Assembly: GCF_014649875.1 (NCBI RefSeq)
Contig: NZ_BMTW01000004.1
Coordinates: 397,179-461,178 of the forward strand
From: Streptomyces rubiginosohelvolus
Lineage (GTDB): Bacteria; Actinomycetota; Actinomycetes; Streptomycetales; Streptomycetaceae
Reading direction: 5' to 3'
Length of the DNA stretch: 64,000 nucleotides
The position numbers were made by a program, and so were the translations under genes. The notes under the pieces were generated by a model that was not told where the DNA came from, ran no database searches, and saw only the letters and a list, made by a program, of their open reading frames with translations. This document shows, piece after piece, positions 53,856-63,206 of this stretch (position 1 is the first letter of the stretch; every line of letters starts with the position of its first letter).

Positions 53856-55234
53856 TCGGGGCTCTCACGGACGAGCGGCAGCGGATCGGCGGGCCGCAGC
53901 AGCGGGTCGTCGATCCGGAAGGTGAGGACCCGGCCGGGCGCGCTCCACGGCTCCTCGAACCGGACGGTGACCCGGCCGATCCCGCTCCCCTGGACCCAGC
54001 CGTGCCCGTGCTCCTCGTGGTGCACGTCGTGTCCGGCGGGCCAGCGGCGAGCGGCGAGCTGCTCGGCACTGTCCGCCTCGGCTTCCGGTACTGCTTCCTC
54101 CTCGCCGCCCTCCGCGGTCGGCGCGGGGTGTTCCAGGGCCCGCTGTGCGAGCTCCCGGGCATCCGCGGCCTGGGCGAACAGGTCCTCCTGGGTGTAGTCG
54201 GCAAGTCCCGTGACCCCGACCCCCAGGAGCCGTACGCCGCCCGTGGTGTCGACGGACTCCAGCAGCCGCGCCGCCGCCTCACGGACCACGGTGGGGTCGT
54301 CCGTGGGGCCTCTGAGCGTCTCGGAGCGGGTCAGCGTGGAGAAGTCGTAGCGGCGCACCTTCAGCACCACCGTGCGGCCCGACCGGTCGGCGGCGCGCAG
54401 CCGCTCCACGCACCGCACGGCCAGCCGCTCGACCTCGGCGCGCACCCGGACCCGGTCGTGCAGGTCCACGTCGAAGGTGTCCTCCACCGATACGGACTTG
54501 GCGTCCCGCTCGGCGACCACCGGCCGGTCGTCGAGGCCCAGCGCCATCCGGAAGAGCCCGTGGCCGTGGGCCTTGCCGACCAGCCGCACGAGCTCCGCCT
54601 CGCCCGCCTCGGCCAGGTCGTGGACCGTGGTCATCCCGGCGCGCCGGAGATGGTCGCCGGTGGCCGGGCCGACCCCCGGCAGGATGCGTACGGACATGGG
54701 GGCGAGCAGCTCGCGCTCGGTGCCCGGTTCGATGACGAGCAGCCCGTCGGGCTTGGCCTCCTCGGAGGCGATCTTGGCGAGCATCTTGGAACCCGCCAGT
54801 CCGACGGATCCGCTCAGACCGGTCACCGCCCGGATGGCCGCCCGCAGCCCCTCCCCCGTGGCGCGGGCCGAGGCCGAGTCGTCCGCCGTCCCGCCGGCCT
54901 CCAGGTCCACGAAGGCCTCGTCCAGGCTGAGCGGCTCCACCAGGGGGGACAGCCGCCCCAGCAGCTCCATCACCTGGTCGCTCACCGTCCGGTACAGCGA
55001 GAAGCGGGGCACCAGGTAGGCCGCGTTGGGTGCGAGCCGCCGGGCCTGCGCGGTGGGCATCGCCGAGTGCACTCCCAGCCGCCGGGCCTCGTACGAGGCG
55101 GTGGCGACCACTCCCCGCGGGCCGAGGCCGCCCACCACGACCGCCTTGCCGCGCAGACTCGGCTTGGCCGCCTGCTCCGCCGACGCGTAGAAGGCGTCCA
55201 TGTCCAGGTGAAGGATGGTGGGCGCGGGTCTCAC
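53774..55234 (-). CDS. dinB: DNA polymerase IV (Y-family)
   Basis: 486 residues from GTG 55234. Palm motifs: ILHLDMDAFYASAEQA and LSLDEAFVDLE with the catalytic carboxylates, GSVGLAGSKMLAKIASEEAKPDG and LPGVGPATGDHLRRAGM (helix-hairpin-helix). Little finger domain follows; a hydrophilic C-terminal extension past residue 380 (EEEAVPEAEAD, HHEEHGHGW) is beyond the usual core and its role is unclear. An error-prone translesion polymerase. Convergent with and overlapping the PRC-barrel gene. Confidence 0.93.
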   Translation of the reverse strand: MRPAPTILHLDMDAFYASAEQAAKPSLRGKAVVVGGLGPRGVVATASYEARRLGVHSAMPTAQARRLAPNAAYLVPRFSLYRTVSDQVMELLGRLSPLVEPLSLDEAFVDLEAGGTADDSASARATGEGLRAAIRAVTGLSGSVGLAGSKMLAKIASEEAKPDGLLVIEPGTERELLAPMSVRILPGVGPATGDHLRRAGMTTVHDLAEAGEAELVRLVGKAHGHGLFRMALGLDDRPVVAERDAKSVSVEDTFDVDLHDRVRVRAEVERLAVRCVERLRAADRSGRTVVLKVRRYDFSTLTRSETLRGPTDDPTVVREAAARLLESVDTTGGVRLLGVGVTGLADYTQEDLFAQAADARELAQRALEHPAPTAEGGEEEAVPEAEADSAEQLAARRWPAGHDVHHEEHGHGWVQGSGIGRVTVRFEEPWSAPGRVLTFRIDDPLLRPADPLPLVRESPDYSSWPASLPKSRSSGAGSSEGGESSP

Positions 55235-55263
55235 ACCGTCGATGCTGCCCTACGGCACTGACA

Positions 55264-55305
55264 ACGGGACGGTCCGGCGCCCCGTGAGGCACCGGACCGT
55301 CCCGT
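55264..55305 (-). terminator. Terminator of the MerR gene
   Basis: A 14-base perfect stem (55264-55277 with 55292-55305) with a 14-base loop lies 40 bases beyond the minus-strand stop at 55345. Confidence 0.75.
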
Positions 55306-55344
55306 GTCCGTCGTCCTGTCGCGTCGTCCCGCTCGCCCGGGTGC

Positions 55345-55971
55345 TCAGCCCGCGCGGTTACGCCGCCGGGCCAGCTCGTCCGCGGGGTTGTGGCCGATGA
55401 GCGTCTCGCCGGTGTCGACCCGCTCGCCGTGCAGCTGCGAGAGCGCCGCGTCCACGTCCCGCCAGACGACGCCGACGGCGATCCCGAAGACCCCCTGCCC
55501 GCCCTGGAGCAGGCTGACGACCTCGTCGGGCGAGGAGCACTCGTAGACCGAGGCGCCGTCACTCATCAGCGTCATGCGTTCGAGATCCTGGAAACCGCGG
55601 TCTCGCAGATGCTGGACCGTGGTGCGGATGTTCTGGAGCGCGACCCCGGTGTCCAGGAACCGCTTGACGATCTTGAGGAGGACCACGTCCCGGAAACTGT
55701 AAAGACGCTGGGTCCCCGACCCGTAGGCCGGGCGCACACTGGGCTCGACCAGCCCCGTACGGGCCCAGTAGTCCAGCTGGCGGTAGGTGATCCCCGCCGC
55801 CGCGCACGCCGTCGGTCCGCGATAGCCGATGTCGCCGGCATCGCTCGCCGCTGCCACGCCGCCCGCTGCCATCGCCGCCGGTTGAACCGGCTGCCTGATG
55901 GTGTGGTCGGCTCCACTGCCGTGCTGCGGATACGGCCCACCCGCCGCCGCTCCGTCGCCGCTGCTTCTCAC
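55345..55971 (-). CDS. MerR family transcriptional regulator
   Basis: 208 residues from GTG 55971, with GGAG eight bases upstream. The N-terminal tail is Gly/Ser/Ala-rich, then the winged helix: CAAAGITYRQLDYWARTGLVEPSVRP and RLYSFRDVVLLKIVKRFLDTGVALQNIRTTVQHLRDRG. The C-terminal part (VYECSSPDEVVSLLQGGQGVFGIAVGVVWRDV) is typical of the Rv1830-like group that sits near garA. Likely transcribed with or next to the bfn-ftsR-FHA cluster. Confidence 0.9.
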   Translation of the reverse strand: MRSSGDGAAAGGPYPQHGSGADHTIRQPVQPAAMAAGGVAAASDAGDIGYRGPTACAAAGITYRQLDYWARTGLVEPSVRPAYGSGTQRLYSFRDVVLLKIVKRFLDTGVALQNIRTTVQHLRDRGFQDLERMTLMSDGASVYECSSPDEVVSLLQGGQGVFGIAVGVVWRDVDAALSQLHGERVDTGETLIGHNPADELARRRNRAG

Positions 55972-56141
55972 GCCGACCTCCGTCCTTGACCTGCCCACTC
56001 GAAGGTAGGCAGTCACTCGGGGTGCGTCAACGATCGCCACACTCGGCACGCCGAGTGATAATCACCCTGAGGGTGGTTTCCCGTGTCTCGTTTCCGGGAA
56101 AGGCTTGTCGGATGCGCTGACGGCACCCCTCTGAGGGACGG

Positions 56142-56615
56142 TCACTGGCTGTTCGTACCGAAGTCCTCCGGAGAGATCTGGTCGAGGAATTCGCGGAACT
56201 TCTCCACCTCGTCCTCCTGCTCGTCGGGGATCGCGATGCCCGCATCGTCCAGCACGCCGTCACTGCCGTAGATCGGCGTGCCGGTCCGCAGGGCGAGCGC
56301 TATGGCGTCGGAGGGCCGCGCGCTCACCTCGACTCCGCTGGCGAAGACGAGCTCCGCGTAGAAGACCCCTTCGCGCAGGTCCGTGATGCGGACCTCGGTG
56401 AGCTCCTGGCCCACGGCCTCGAGCACATCCTTGAACAGGTCATGGGTCAGCGGCCTGGCGGGAGCCATGCCCTGCTGGGCGAAGGCAATCGCGGTCGCCT
56501 CCCCCGGACCGATCCAAATGGGGAGGTACCGGTCGCCTCCCACTTCACGCAGGAGAACGATCGGTTGGTTGGAGGGCATTTCCACCCGGACACCGACAAC
56601 GTCGAGCTCGTTCAC
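56142..56615 (-). CDS. Bifunctional nuclease family protein (DUF151)
   Basis: 157 residues from GTG 56615. ELDVVGVRVEMPSNQPIVLLREVGGDRYLPIWIGPGEATAIAFAQQGM and RPSDAIALALRTGTPIYGSDGVLDDAGI are family-defining. The family has reported nuclease activity in some plant and bacterial members; actinobacterial role not settled. Same strand as the FtsR and FHA genes, and its mycobacterial homologue sits in the same order. Confidence 0.92.
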   Translation of the reverse strand: MNELDVVGVRVEMPSNQPIVLLREVGGDRYLPIWIGPGEATAIAFAQQGMAPARPLTHDLFKDVLEAVGQELTEVRITDLREGVFYAELVFASGVEVSARPSDAIALALRTGTPIYGSDGVLDDAGIAIPDEQEDEVEKFREFLDQISPEDFGTNSQ

Positions 56616-56668
56616 ACAGCAACCCTAGGACGTGCTCGCCATGTTTGGGTAGTCGGGCACCGCCGAGG

Positions 56669-57412
56669 TCAGTGCAGGCGGGTGCGCAGAGCGCTCTGCA
56701 CGAGCGCCGCGTGCAGCCGTACGGACAGCTCGGCGAGCTCGTTCGCGGTGGCCTCGGCATGGGCCCTGGTCTGCGGATTACGGTGCCGGCGCAGGGGTGC
56801 GACCACCTGCTCCACCAGGCCCGCCTCCCGGTCGGCCGAGGCCCGCATGGCCCGAAGATGACGTGGTTCCAGACCGAAACGACCCAGATCCGCCACCAGC
56901 TTGGCGACGGTCACCATCTCGGCGTCGTAGCCGCCGTCCGGGGAGGGGACGATGAGCCCGTAGGACTCCCACTCGGTCAGCCGCTCCTCGTCGACCTCGG
57001 CGGCCGCGAGCAGTTCCGCCCGCCCGATCCGGGCGGCGGTCGCTCCACCGGGGCATGCCTCCCACACCCCGTCGCCGAGGTCGCGCTGCGCACCGGGCGA
57101 GGGCAGAACGGGCTGCTCCCCCCGGGCCAGCGCGTCCAGGTGCTCCCGGATGACCTTCAGCGGCAGGTAGTGATCCCGCTGCATGCGGAGCACCTGCGCC
57201 AGGCGCTCCACATCACGCGGGGCGAACTTCCGGTATCCGGAAGGAGTGCGCTGCGGCTCGATGAGCCCCTCGGCCTCCAGGAACCGGATCTTGGAGATGG
57301 TGACTTCGGGAAACTCCTCGCGCAGCTGGATGAGCACCGTTCCGATGCTCATCGGTCGCGCTTCCGCGGTGGCGGTGCCGTGACCGGCACCGCCTGTCGG
57401 TGTTCGCAGCAT
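56669..57412 (-). CDS. ftsR: FtsR-like MerR family regulator
   Basis: 247 residues from ATG 57412, with AGGAAGG upstream. MerR-type helix-turn-helix: IGTVLIQLREEFPEVTISKIRFLEAEGLIEPQRTPSGYRKF (residues about 22-62), then DVERLAQVLRMQRDHYLPLKVIREHLD. The order and sequence match the actinobacterial regulator FtsR, which in corynebacteria activates ftsZ; the same role here is inferred. It directly follows the FHA gene by 41 bases. Confidence 0.9.
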   Translation of the reverse strand: MLRTPTGGAGHGTATAEARPMSIGTVLIQLREEFPEVTISKIRFLEAEGLIEPQRTPSGYRKFAPRDVERLAQVLRMQRDHYLPLKVIREHLDALARGEQPVLPSPGAQRDLGDGVWEACPGGATAARIGRAELLAAAEVDEERLTEWESYGLIVPSPDGGYDAEMVTVAKLVADLGRFGLEPRHLRAMRASADREAGLVEQVVAPLRRHRNPQTRAHAEATANELAELSVRLHAALVQSALRTRLH

Positions 57413-57453
57413 GGGCCTTCCTGGGGGTCCCCCCGGACGAGGTCCGGGGCTGG

Positions 57454-58233
57454 TCACACTCCCCGCGGGCTCGCGTAGAAGACCAGGCGGTACTTTCCGA
57501 TCTGGACTTCGTCGCCGTTGGACAGCGGGACCGAATCGATGCGCTCACGGTTGACGTAGGTGCCGTTGAGGCTGCCGACATCACCCACGGTGAAGCTACC
57601 GTCCGGGCTCCTGCGGAACTCCACATGACGCCGCGACACGGTCACGTCATCGAGAAAGATGTCGCTCTGCGGGTGACGGCCGGCCGTGGTGAGGTCGCTG
57701 TCGAGCAGGAAGCGGCTGCCGGAGTTCGGACCGCGCCGCACGACCAGCAGCGCCGAGCCCGCGGGCAGGGCGTCGACCGCGGCCTGGGCCTCCGGGGAGA
57801 GCGAGGGCAGAGCGGTCTGGCCGGTCGCCTCCGCCTCGTACGCCTCGAGACCGGAGATGGAGATCGTGGACGTCGTCTCCGAGGGACGCTCGGGAATGCC
57901 GCCCCGCAGCGGCGCACCGCAGTTGGAGCAGAACTTGCTGGCCTCCGCGTTGCGGTGACCGCACCTCGTACAGACCGGCATCGACGAGCCCTCCGGGGTG
58001 AACCCTCCACCCGTACTCGAGGCTGATGGTGCGCCGAAACCTATGCGTCCGGCACCGGCAGGGTCAACAGACGACACGCCGTCACCCCCCGGGGCTCCGG
58101 ACACCTCGTCGCGGAAGAGCGGGCGCTCCGCCTCCTGCTCCTCGCCCTGGGCGTGGCGCGGAGCGCGGTGGCGGGCAGCCTTGTTGCTGTCCTCGCGCGC
58201 ACTCTTCCCGAACAACTTCGCAAACAACTTCAC
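57454..58233 (-). CDS. garA: GarA/OdhI-like FHA-domain protein with zinc ribbon
   Basis: 259 residues from GTG 58233, with AAGGGGAA upstream. A C4 zinc ribbon (CTRCGHRNAEASKFCSNCG) is followed by SETTSTISI, close to the ETTS phosphorylation motif of GarA/OdhI targeted by PknB/PknG kinases. The FHA domain is C-terminal: LLVVRRGPNSGSRFLLDS, TAGRHPQSDIFLDDVTVSRRHVEF and SLNGTYVNRERID. The unphosphorylated family member inhibits 2-oxoglutarate dehydrogenase and related enzymes. Longer N-terminus than mycobacterial GarA. Confidence 0.9.
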   Translation of the reverse strand: MKLFAKLFGKSAREDSNKAARHRAPRHAQGEEQEAERPLFRDEVSGAPGGDGVSSVDPAGAGRIGFGAPSASSTGGGFTPEGSSMPVCTRCGHRNAEASKFCSNCGAPLRGGIPERPSETTSTISISGLEAYEAEATGQTALPSLSPEAQAAVDALPAGSALLVVRRGPNSGSRFLLDSDLTTAGRHPQSDIFLDDVTVSRRHVEFRRSPDGSFTVGDVGSLNGTYVNRERIDSVPLSNGDEVQIGKYRLVFYASPRGV

Positions 58234-58423
58234 GGGCGATTCCCCTTGACCGACATAGACCCGCCCGTGGGGCAGGACGAACCCTGATTGAACACACCTG
58301 CCGACCCGGACATCTTCACAACGTCCGTATCCACCCGACAGTTTCCACCACGCACCACCAATCCGGTGCGGCGACCCCCCGCAACCGTTCGACCCGGTCG
58401 ACCGGCTCCCACGCCCGCCCCGC

Positions 58424-59251
58424 TCACGGGGAGGACGACCGAGCGTAGTCAGGCCGCTGCGCCGGTCGCAAGGCGTCGACGACGATGTCGTCGGACCGCT
58501 CCACGAGCACGGTGGCCTGCTCCTTCTCCAGCGTCTGGACCACACCGCCGGGGATGTTGAGGGCGGGCTCCAGATCCTGCGGCTTGCCGATCACCGTGAA
58601 CTCGTACGGTGCTTCGATCTTCTTCCCGTCGACCTGGACGTCCCCGGCGTCCCCGGAGAAGTAGGTGTTGGCCACCACCCGCACCCCGTTGACCTGAATC
58701 GCCTCGGCTCCCGCCGCCCTCAGCTCCTGAATGGCGTCGAGCAGCATGTCGGGCGCGACCGCACGCGCGGGGTCGGTGATCGTCAGGGTGATGCCGGGGC
58801 CCTGTGCCGCGACGGTGCCCGCGAGGATGCCGAGCTGGCGTTCCTTCTCCAGCGTCTGTTTCCGGGCCTCCTCCGCCTGGTCGGAGCTGTTCTCCAGCTC
58901 GGTGCGCTGGTCGTCCAGGCGCTGCTTCTCGTCCTCCAGGCGCTGGGTCCGGTCGTCGACCTCGTCGAGGATGCGGACCAGGTCCTCCTGCCGGGCGCCG
59001 CGCAGCGCGCTGTCGTCGCTGGTGGACCGCACCTGGATGGCGAGCCCCAGGCCGAGGCCGAACAGCAGCACGGCGACGATCAGTTGGGCCCGGCTCAGCC
59101 GCGGCGGCCAGAGACCCGCTTTGAGCCGCTGCCGGCCGGTCGTCTCCTTGGCCGGGGGCGGCGCCACGGGGGCGTCCGGGGCGGCGGACGCGCCGCCCTC
59201 GGGCTGTTCGCTGCGGGGGTTCTCGTCGTTGTTCATCGGCTCGTTGTTCAT
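58424..59251 (-). CDS. DUF881 family membrane protein
   Basis: 275 residues from ATG 59251. A Pro/Ala-rich cytoplasmic head, one TM (LIVAVLLFGLGLGLAIQV), a coiled coil (RILDEVDDRTQRLEDEKQRL, residues about 90-125) and then the DUF881 domain (GPGITLTITDPARAVAPDML, IQELRAAGAEAIQVNGVRVVA). Extracytoplasmic domain anchored at the N-terminus. Function unknown; paired with the small basic protein and a second DUF881 gene, as in mycobacteria. Confidence 0.9.
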   Translation of the reverse strand: MNNEPMNNDENPRSEQPEGGASAAPDAPVAPPPAKETTGRQRLKAGLWPPRLSRAQLIVAVLLFGLGLGLAIQVRSTSDDSALRGARQEDLVRILDEVDDRTQRLEDEKQRLDDQRTELENSSDQAEEARKQTLEKERQLGILAGTVAAQGPGITLTITDPARAVAPDMLLDAIQELRAAGAEAIQVNGVRVVANTYFSGDAGDVQVDGKKIEAPYEFTVIGKPQDLEPALNIPGGVVQTLEKEQATVLVERSDDIVVDALRPAQRPDYARSSSP

Positions 59252-59256
59252 CGGCC

Positions 59257-59589
59257 TCACGCCCGGAAGACGTGCCGGCGGATCGCGGCGGCGTTGGAGA
59301 AGATCCGGATGCCGAGCACCACCACCACACCCGTGGAGAGCTGGGCGCCGACGCCCAGCTTGTCGCCGAGGAAGACGATCAGCGCGGCCACCACGACGTT
59401 GGAGAGGAAGGAGACCACGAAGACCTTGTCGACGAAGATGCCGTCGAGCATGGCCCGCAGACCGCCGAACACGGCGTCGAGCGCGGCGACCACCGCGATC
59501 GGCAGGTAGGGCTCGACCACCGCCGGTACCTCGGGCCGGACCAACAGTCCGACCACGACTCCCACGACGAGGCCCAGTACGGCGATCAC
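59257..59589 (-). CDS. sbp: Small basic protein, DUF1290/Sbp family
   Basis: 110 residues from GTG 59589, whose start overlaps the upstream DUF881 stop. Three TM segments: AVLGLVVGVVVGLLV, LPIAVVAALDAVFGGLRAML and VFVVSFLSNVVVAALIVFLG, then a short basic tail. Members of this family occur next to division and DUF881 genes in actinobacteria and Firmicutes. Role in the envelope is probable, not shown. Confidence 0.9.
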   Translation of the reverse strand: MIAVLGLVVGVVVGLLVRPEVPAVVEPYLPIAVVAALDAVFGGLRAMLDGIFVDKVFVVSFLSNVVVAALIVFLGDKLGVGAQLSTGVVVVLGIRIFSNAAAIRRHVFRA

Positions 59590-60500
59590 GATGTGCCCTT
59601 CCCTGTGTCTGCCGCACCACTGCCGGCGGCCTTCGGCTCTGCTGTACGGACGATCAGGCTCGGCGCCGCCGGAAGCTGGACCTTCGCCTGGTCGGAGATG
59701 CTGGTGCGGATGTCGAAGCTCTCCTTGAGCGCCTGCAGGTACTGGCCGTCGGCGCTGTCCTGGAACGCGGTCGCGAGCTTCTTCCCGTCCCCCACCGCGA
59801 GCACCGTGTACGGCGGTACGAGCGGTCTGTTGTCGACCAGTATGGCGTCGCCGGCGGCCCGGATGGCCGACAGGGCCGTCAACCTTTGCCCATTGATGGC
59901 GATGGCCTCGGCGCCGGATTCCCACAGACCGTTGACGACGCGCTGCATGTCCCGGTCGCGCACCCGTCCGGTGTCGGCGAAGCCCGAGGACTCACGGGGC
60001 CCGCCGCCTCCCTGGTCGGTGTCCTTCGCGTCGTCGACGATCAGCTTCACACCGGGGCCCTCGACCGGGGTCGCCCCGGCCAGCAGGGCCACCAGCTGCC
60101 CCTGGTCCCCGCCGTGCTGCTCGAGCGCCTTGCGCTGACGTTCGCTCACATCGGCACGGAGCTTGTCGACATTCGACTCCAGGGTGTCCGCGGCCTCCGT
60201 CTCGGCGTTGATGCGGTCGATCAGCTCTTCGCGCTCCTTGGCCACGACCGGAGCCGAGATCCGCGCCTCGGCGGCACCCAGGGTGACCACCAGGGCGGCC
60301 ACCACCAGTCCGGCCGCGAGGCCGAGCTTCGACTTGAGCGTCCGGGGCAGCCCCGCGCTCCCGTCGGCCTTGCGCCGCGCCGAGGCCTCCGCGTACCCGT
60401 CGTCGAGGCTGTGGTCCATCACGTTGTTCAGCAGCGACATGGAGGCGTCGGGGCGTGCGGACGGTGGGGCGGTGCTCCGATCGGGGGACTGCTGCGACAT
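59586..60500 (-). CDS. DUF881 family membrane protein
   Basis: 304 residues from ATG 60500; ATG 60509 is also in frame. One TM (GLAAGLVVAALVVTLGAAEA) follows a cytoplasmic N-terminus of about 65 residues. A short coiled coil (REELIDRINAETEAADTLES) and the DUF881 domain follow (GPGVKLIVDDAKDTD, VNGLWESGAEAIAINGQRLTALSAIRAAGDAILVDNRP). Its stop overlaps the start of the small basic protein gene (TGA in GTGA). Confidence 0.88.
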   Translation of the reverse strand: MSQQSPDRSTAPPSARPDASMSLLNNVMDHSLDDGYAEASARRKADGSAGLPRTLKSKLGLAAGLVVAALVVTLGAAEARISAPVVAKEREELIDRINAETEAADTLESNVDKLRADVSERQRKALEQHGGDQGQLVALLAGATPVEGPGVKLIVDDAKDTDQGGGGPRESSGFADTGRVRDRDMQRVVNGLWESGAEAIAINGQRLTALSAIRAAGDAILVDNRPLVPPYTVLAVGDGKKLATAFQDSADGQYLQALKESFDIRTSISDQAKVQLPAAPSLIVRTAEPKAAGSGAADTGKGTS

Positions 60501-60547
60501 GCCGCACATCGTCGCACGTCATCACGGCTGCCGCCGAATGGCCCCAC

Positions 60548-60589
60548 CGGTGCGCCGCGGCCCCCTGTCCGGGAGGTCGCGGCGCACCG
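60548..60589 (-). terminator. Terminator of the ManC-like gene
   Basis: CGGTGCGCCGCG (60548-60559) pairs with CGCGGCGCACCG (60578-60589), a 12-base perfect stem starting ten bases beyond the minus-strand stop at 60599. Confidence 0.75.
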
Positions 60590-60598
60590 TTTCTCACA

Positions 60599-63094
60599 TC
60601 AGTCTCCCGCGCTGTCCACGACCGCGGCCCACTCGTCGAGGAGCGCCTGGGCCGAGGCGTCGTCCGGGCCCTCCGCCCACAGATGGGTGACGGCTTCCGC
60701 CCGGTCGGGCAGGACCATGATCCACCGGCCGTCCGCCTCGACCACCCGGACCCCGTCGGTGGTGTCCACGCTGCGGTCTCCGGCCGCTTCGACGACCCGG
60801 CGCATGACGAGCCCCTTGACGGCCCACGGCGTCGCCAGGTCGCGGCGCAGGACGTGTGCCCGGGGAATGCGCGCGTCGATCTGGCTCAGGGTGAGCTGGG
60901 TGCGCGCGACTAGCCCGATGAGCCGGACGAAGGCGGCGGTCCCGTCGAAGACGCTGCTGAATTCGGGAACGATGAACCCTCCGCGCCCGTCTCCTCCGAA
61001 GATGGTGTCCTCTTCACGGCCCACTCGGGTCAGGTCGTCGGGCGAGGTGGTCGTCCACTCCACCTGCGTGCCGTGGTAGGCCGCCACCTGCTCGGCGACG
61101 CGCGTGGTCGTCACGGGCAGGGCGACACGACCGCTGCGCCGCTCGGCGGCGACGAGATCGAGGAGGACCAGCAGGGCCCGGTCGTCCTCGATGATCCGGC
61201 CGAGTTCGTCGACGAGGGAGAGCCGCTCGCCCACCGGGTCGAAACGCACTCCGAAGGCCGCCCGCGCCGAGGACACGATCTCCCCGAGCCGCACCAGACC
61301 GGCCCGCCGGGTGTCGGCGGACTCGGTGGGCCGCGCCTCGTCGAGGCCGGGGTTGATCGTCAGCGCGTCCACGCCGAGCCGTCCGAGCAGGCTCGGCAGA
61401 ACGAGCCCGGCGCTGCCGTTGGACGCGTCGACGACGACCTTGAGCCCGGATTCCGCGATGCCCTCGACGTCGACGTTCCGCAGGAGCGACCCGGTGTACG
61501 AGTCGAAGACGCTGGACGGGAAGTGCAGGTCCCCGATCTCACCGGGGAAGGCACGGCGGTACTCCTGACGTGCGTAGACCCGGTCAAGCTTGCGCTGCTG
61601 CGCCTGCGAGAGGTCCGCGCCCCGCTCGTCGATGAACATGATGTCCACGGAGTCGGGCACCCCGGGCGACGTACGGATCATGATGCCGCCGGCGCTGCCC
61701 CGGGCGGTCTGCTGGCGGGCGACGGGCAGCGGTACGTTCTCCAGGTCGCGCACGTCGATGGCGCTGGCCTGGAGGGCCGAGATGACGGCCCGCTTGAGGG
61801 CACGGGCACCTCGGGAGTGGTCACGGGCGGTCGTGACCGTCGACCCCTTCTTCAGGGTCGTGGCGTAGGCGCCGGCCAGGCGTACGGCCAGCTCGGGGGT
61901 GATCTCGACGTTCAGGATTCCGGAGACCCCGCGCGCGCCGAAGAGGTGGGCCTGCCCTCGGGACTCCCAGATGACCGAGGTGTTGACGAACGCGCCGGCC
62001 TCGATGGTCTTGAACGGGTACACCCGGACGTTGCCCTGGATGATCGACTCCTCGCCGACCAGGCATTCGTCACCGATGACGGCGCCGTCCTCGATACGGG
62101 CCGCCCGCATGATGTCGGTGTTCTTGCCGACCACGCAGCCCCGCAGATTGCTGTGCTGTCCGATGTAGACGTTGTCGTGCACGACGGCCTTGTGGAGGAA
62201 GGCCCCGGTCTTGACGACGACGTTGGATCCGACCACCGTGTGCTCGCGGATCTCCACGTCGGCCTCGACCTTGGCGTAGTCGCCGATGTACAACGGCCCG
62301 CGCAGCACGGCGTCGGGGTGGGCCTCCGCTCCTTCGGCGACCCACACACCCGGGGAGATCTCGAAGCCGTCGAGCTCCACGTCGACCTTGCGCTCCAGGA
62401 CGTCCGCCTGGGCTTTCACATAGCTCTCGTGGGTGCCCACGTCCTCCCAGTAGCCCTCGGCGATATAGCCGTAGATGGGCTTGCCCTCCTTCATCAGCTG
62501 AGGGAAGACATCACCGGACCAGTCGACCGAGGTGTCGGCCTGGACGTAGTCGAAGACCTCGGGCTCCATGACGTAGATGCCCGTGTTCACGGTGTCCGAG
62601 AAGACCTGTCCCCAGGTCGGCTTCTCCAGGAACCGTTCGACCTGGCCCTCTTCGTCCACGATGGTGATGCCGAATTCCAGCGGATTGGGAACCCGGGTGA
62701 GGCAGACCGTGACCAGCCCGCCCTTTTCCTTGTGGAAAGCGATGAGATCGGTGAGGTCGAAGTCGGTGAGCGCGTCACCGGAAATGACGAGGAACGTGTC
62801 GTCCTTCAACGCCTCCTCGGCGTTCTTCACGCTGCCCGCGGTGCCGAGTGGCTTCTCCTCGTTGGCATAGGTGAGCTCCATCCCGAGCTCCTCGCCATCC
62901 CCGAAATAGTTCTTGACGAGGGAGGCGAGAAACTGGACGGTCACTACGGTTTCACTGAGCCCATGCCGCTTGAGTAGCCGCAGGACATGCTCCATGATCG
63001 GCCTGTTGGCCACGGGGAGGAGCGGCTTGGGCATGCTCGAGGTCATGGGGCGAAGGCGTGTGCCTTCGCCGCCAGCCATCACGACGGCCTTCAT
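60599..63094 (-). CDS. manC: Mannose-1-phosphate guanylyltransferase fused to a degenerate phosphomannomutase domain
   Basis: 831 residues. N-terminal nucleotidyltransferase: [20 protein letters not shown] and KPLLP (the GxGTR-x6-KP loop), [20 protein letters not shown] and [11 protein letters not shown]; a left-handed beta-helix follows (residues about 250-370). The C-terminal 450 residues have the phosphohexomutase shape but not its active site: the phosphoserine loop TASHNP is IRTSPGVP, the metal loop DPDADR is DPVGER, and the sugar loop GExSGH is GGDGRGG. The nucleotidyltransferase half probably makes GDP-mannose; the C-terminal half is likely structural or regulatory. Confidence 0.9.
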   Translation of the reverse strand: MKAVVMAGGEGTRLRPMTSSMPKPLLPVANRPIMEHVLRLLKRHGLSETVVTVQFLASLVKNYFGDGEELGMELTYANEEKPLGTAGSVKNAEEALKDDTFLVISGDALTDFDLTDLIAFHKEKGGLVTVCLTRVPNPLEFGITIVDEEGQVERFLEKPTWGQVFSDTVNTGIYVMEPEVFDYVQADTSVDWSGDVFPQLMKEGKPIYGYIAEGYWEDVGTHESYVKAQADVLERKVDVELDGFEISPGVWVAEGAEAHPDAVLRGPLYIGDYAKVEADVEIREHTVVGSNVVVKTGAFLHKAVVHDNVYIGQHSNLRGCVVGKNTDIMRAARIEDGAVIGDECLVGEESIIQGNVRVYPFKTIEAGAFVNTSVIWESRGQAHLFGARGVSGILNVEITPELAVRLAGAYATTLKKGSTVTTARDHSRGARALKRAVISALQASAIDVRDLENVPLPVARQQTARGSAGGIMIRTSPGVPDSVDIMFIDERGADLSQAQQRKLDRVYARQEYRRAFPGEIGDLHFPSSVFDSYTGSLLRNVDVEGIAESGLKVVVDASNGSAGLVLPSLLGRLGVDALTINPGLDEARPTESADTRRAGLVRLGEIVSSARAAFGVRFDPVGERLSLVDELGRIIEDDRALLVLLDLVAAERRSGRVALPVTTTRVAEQVAAYHGTQVEWTTTSPDDLTRVGREEDTIFGGDGRGGFIVPEFSSVFDGTAAFVRLIGLVARTQLTLSQIDARIPRAHVLRRDLATPWAVKGLVMRRVVEAAGDRSVDTTDGVRVVEADGRWIMVLPDRAEAVTHLWAEGPDDASAQALLDEWAAVVDSAGD

Positions 63095-63206
63095 GTCGGA
63101 AACGTCCTCCTACAAGAGACGACGGTCAGCCGACTGCGCCCGTCGGGGCATCATTCGCACCATCTGCCGCGGGCCGGCCACATTGCGCGGCACCGCATCA
63201 ACGAGC

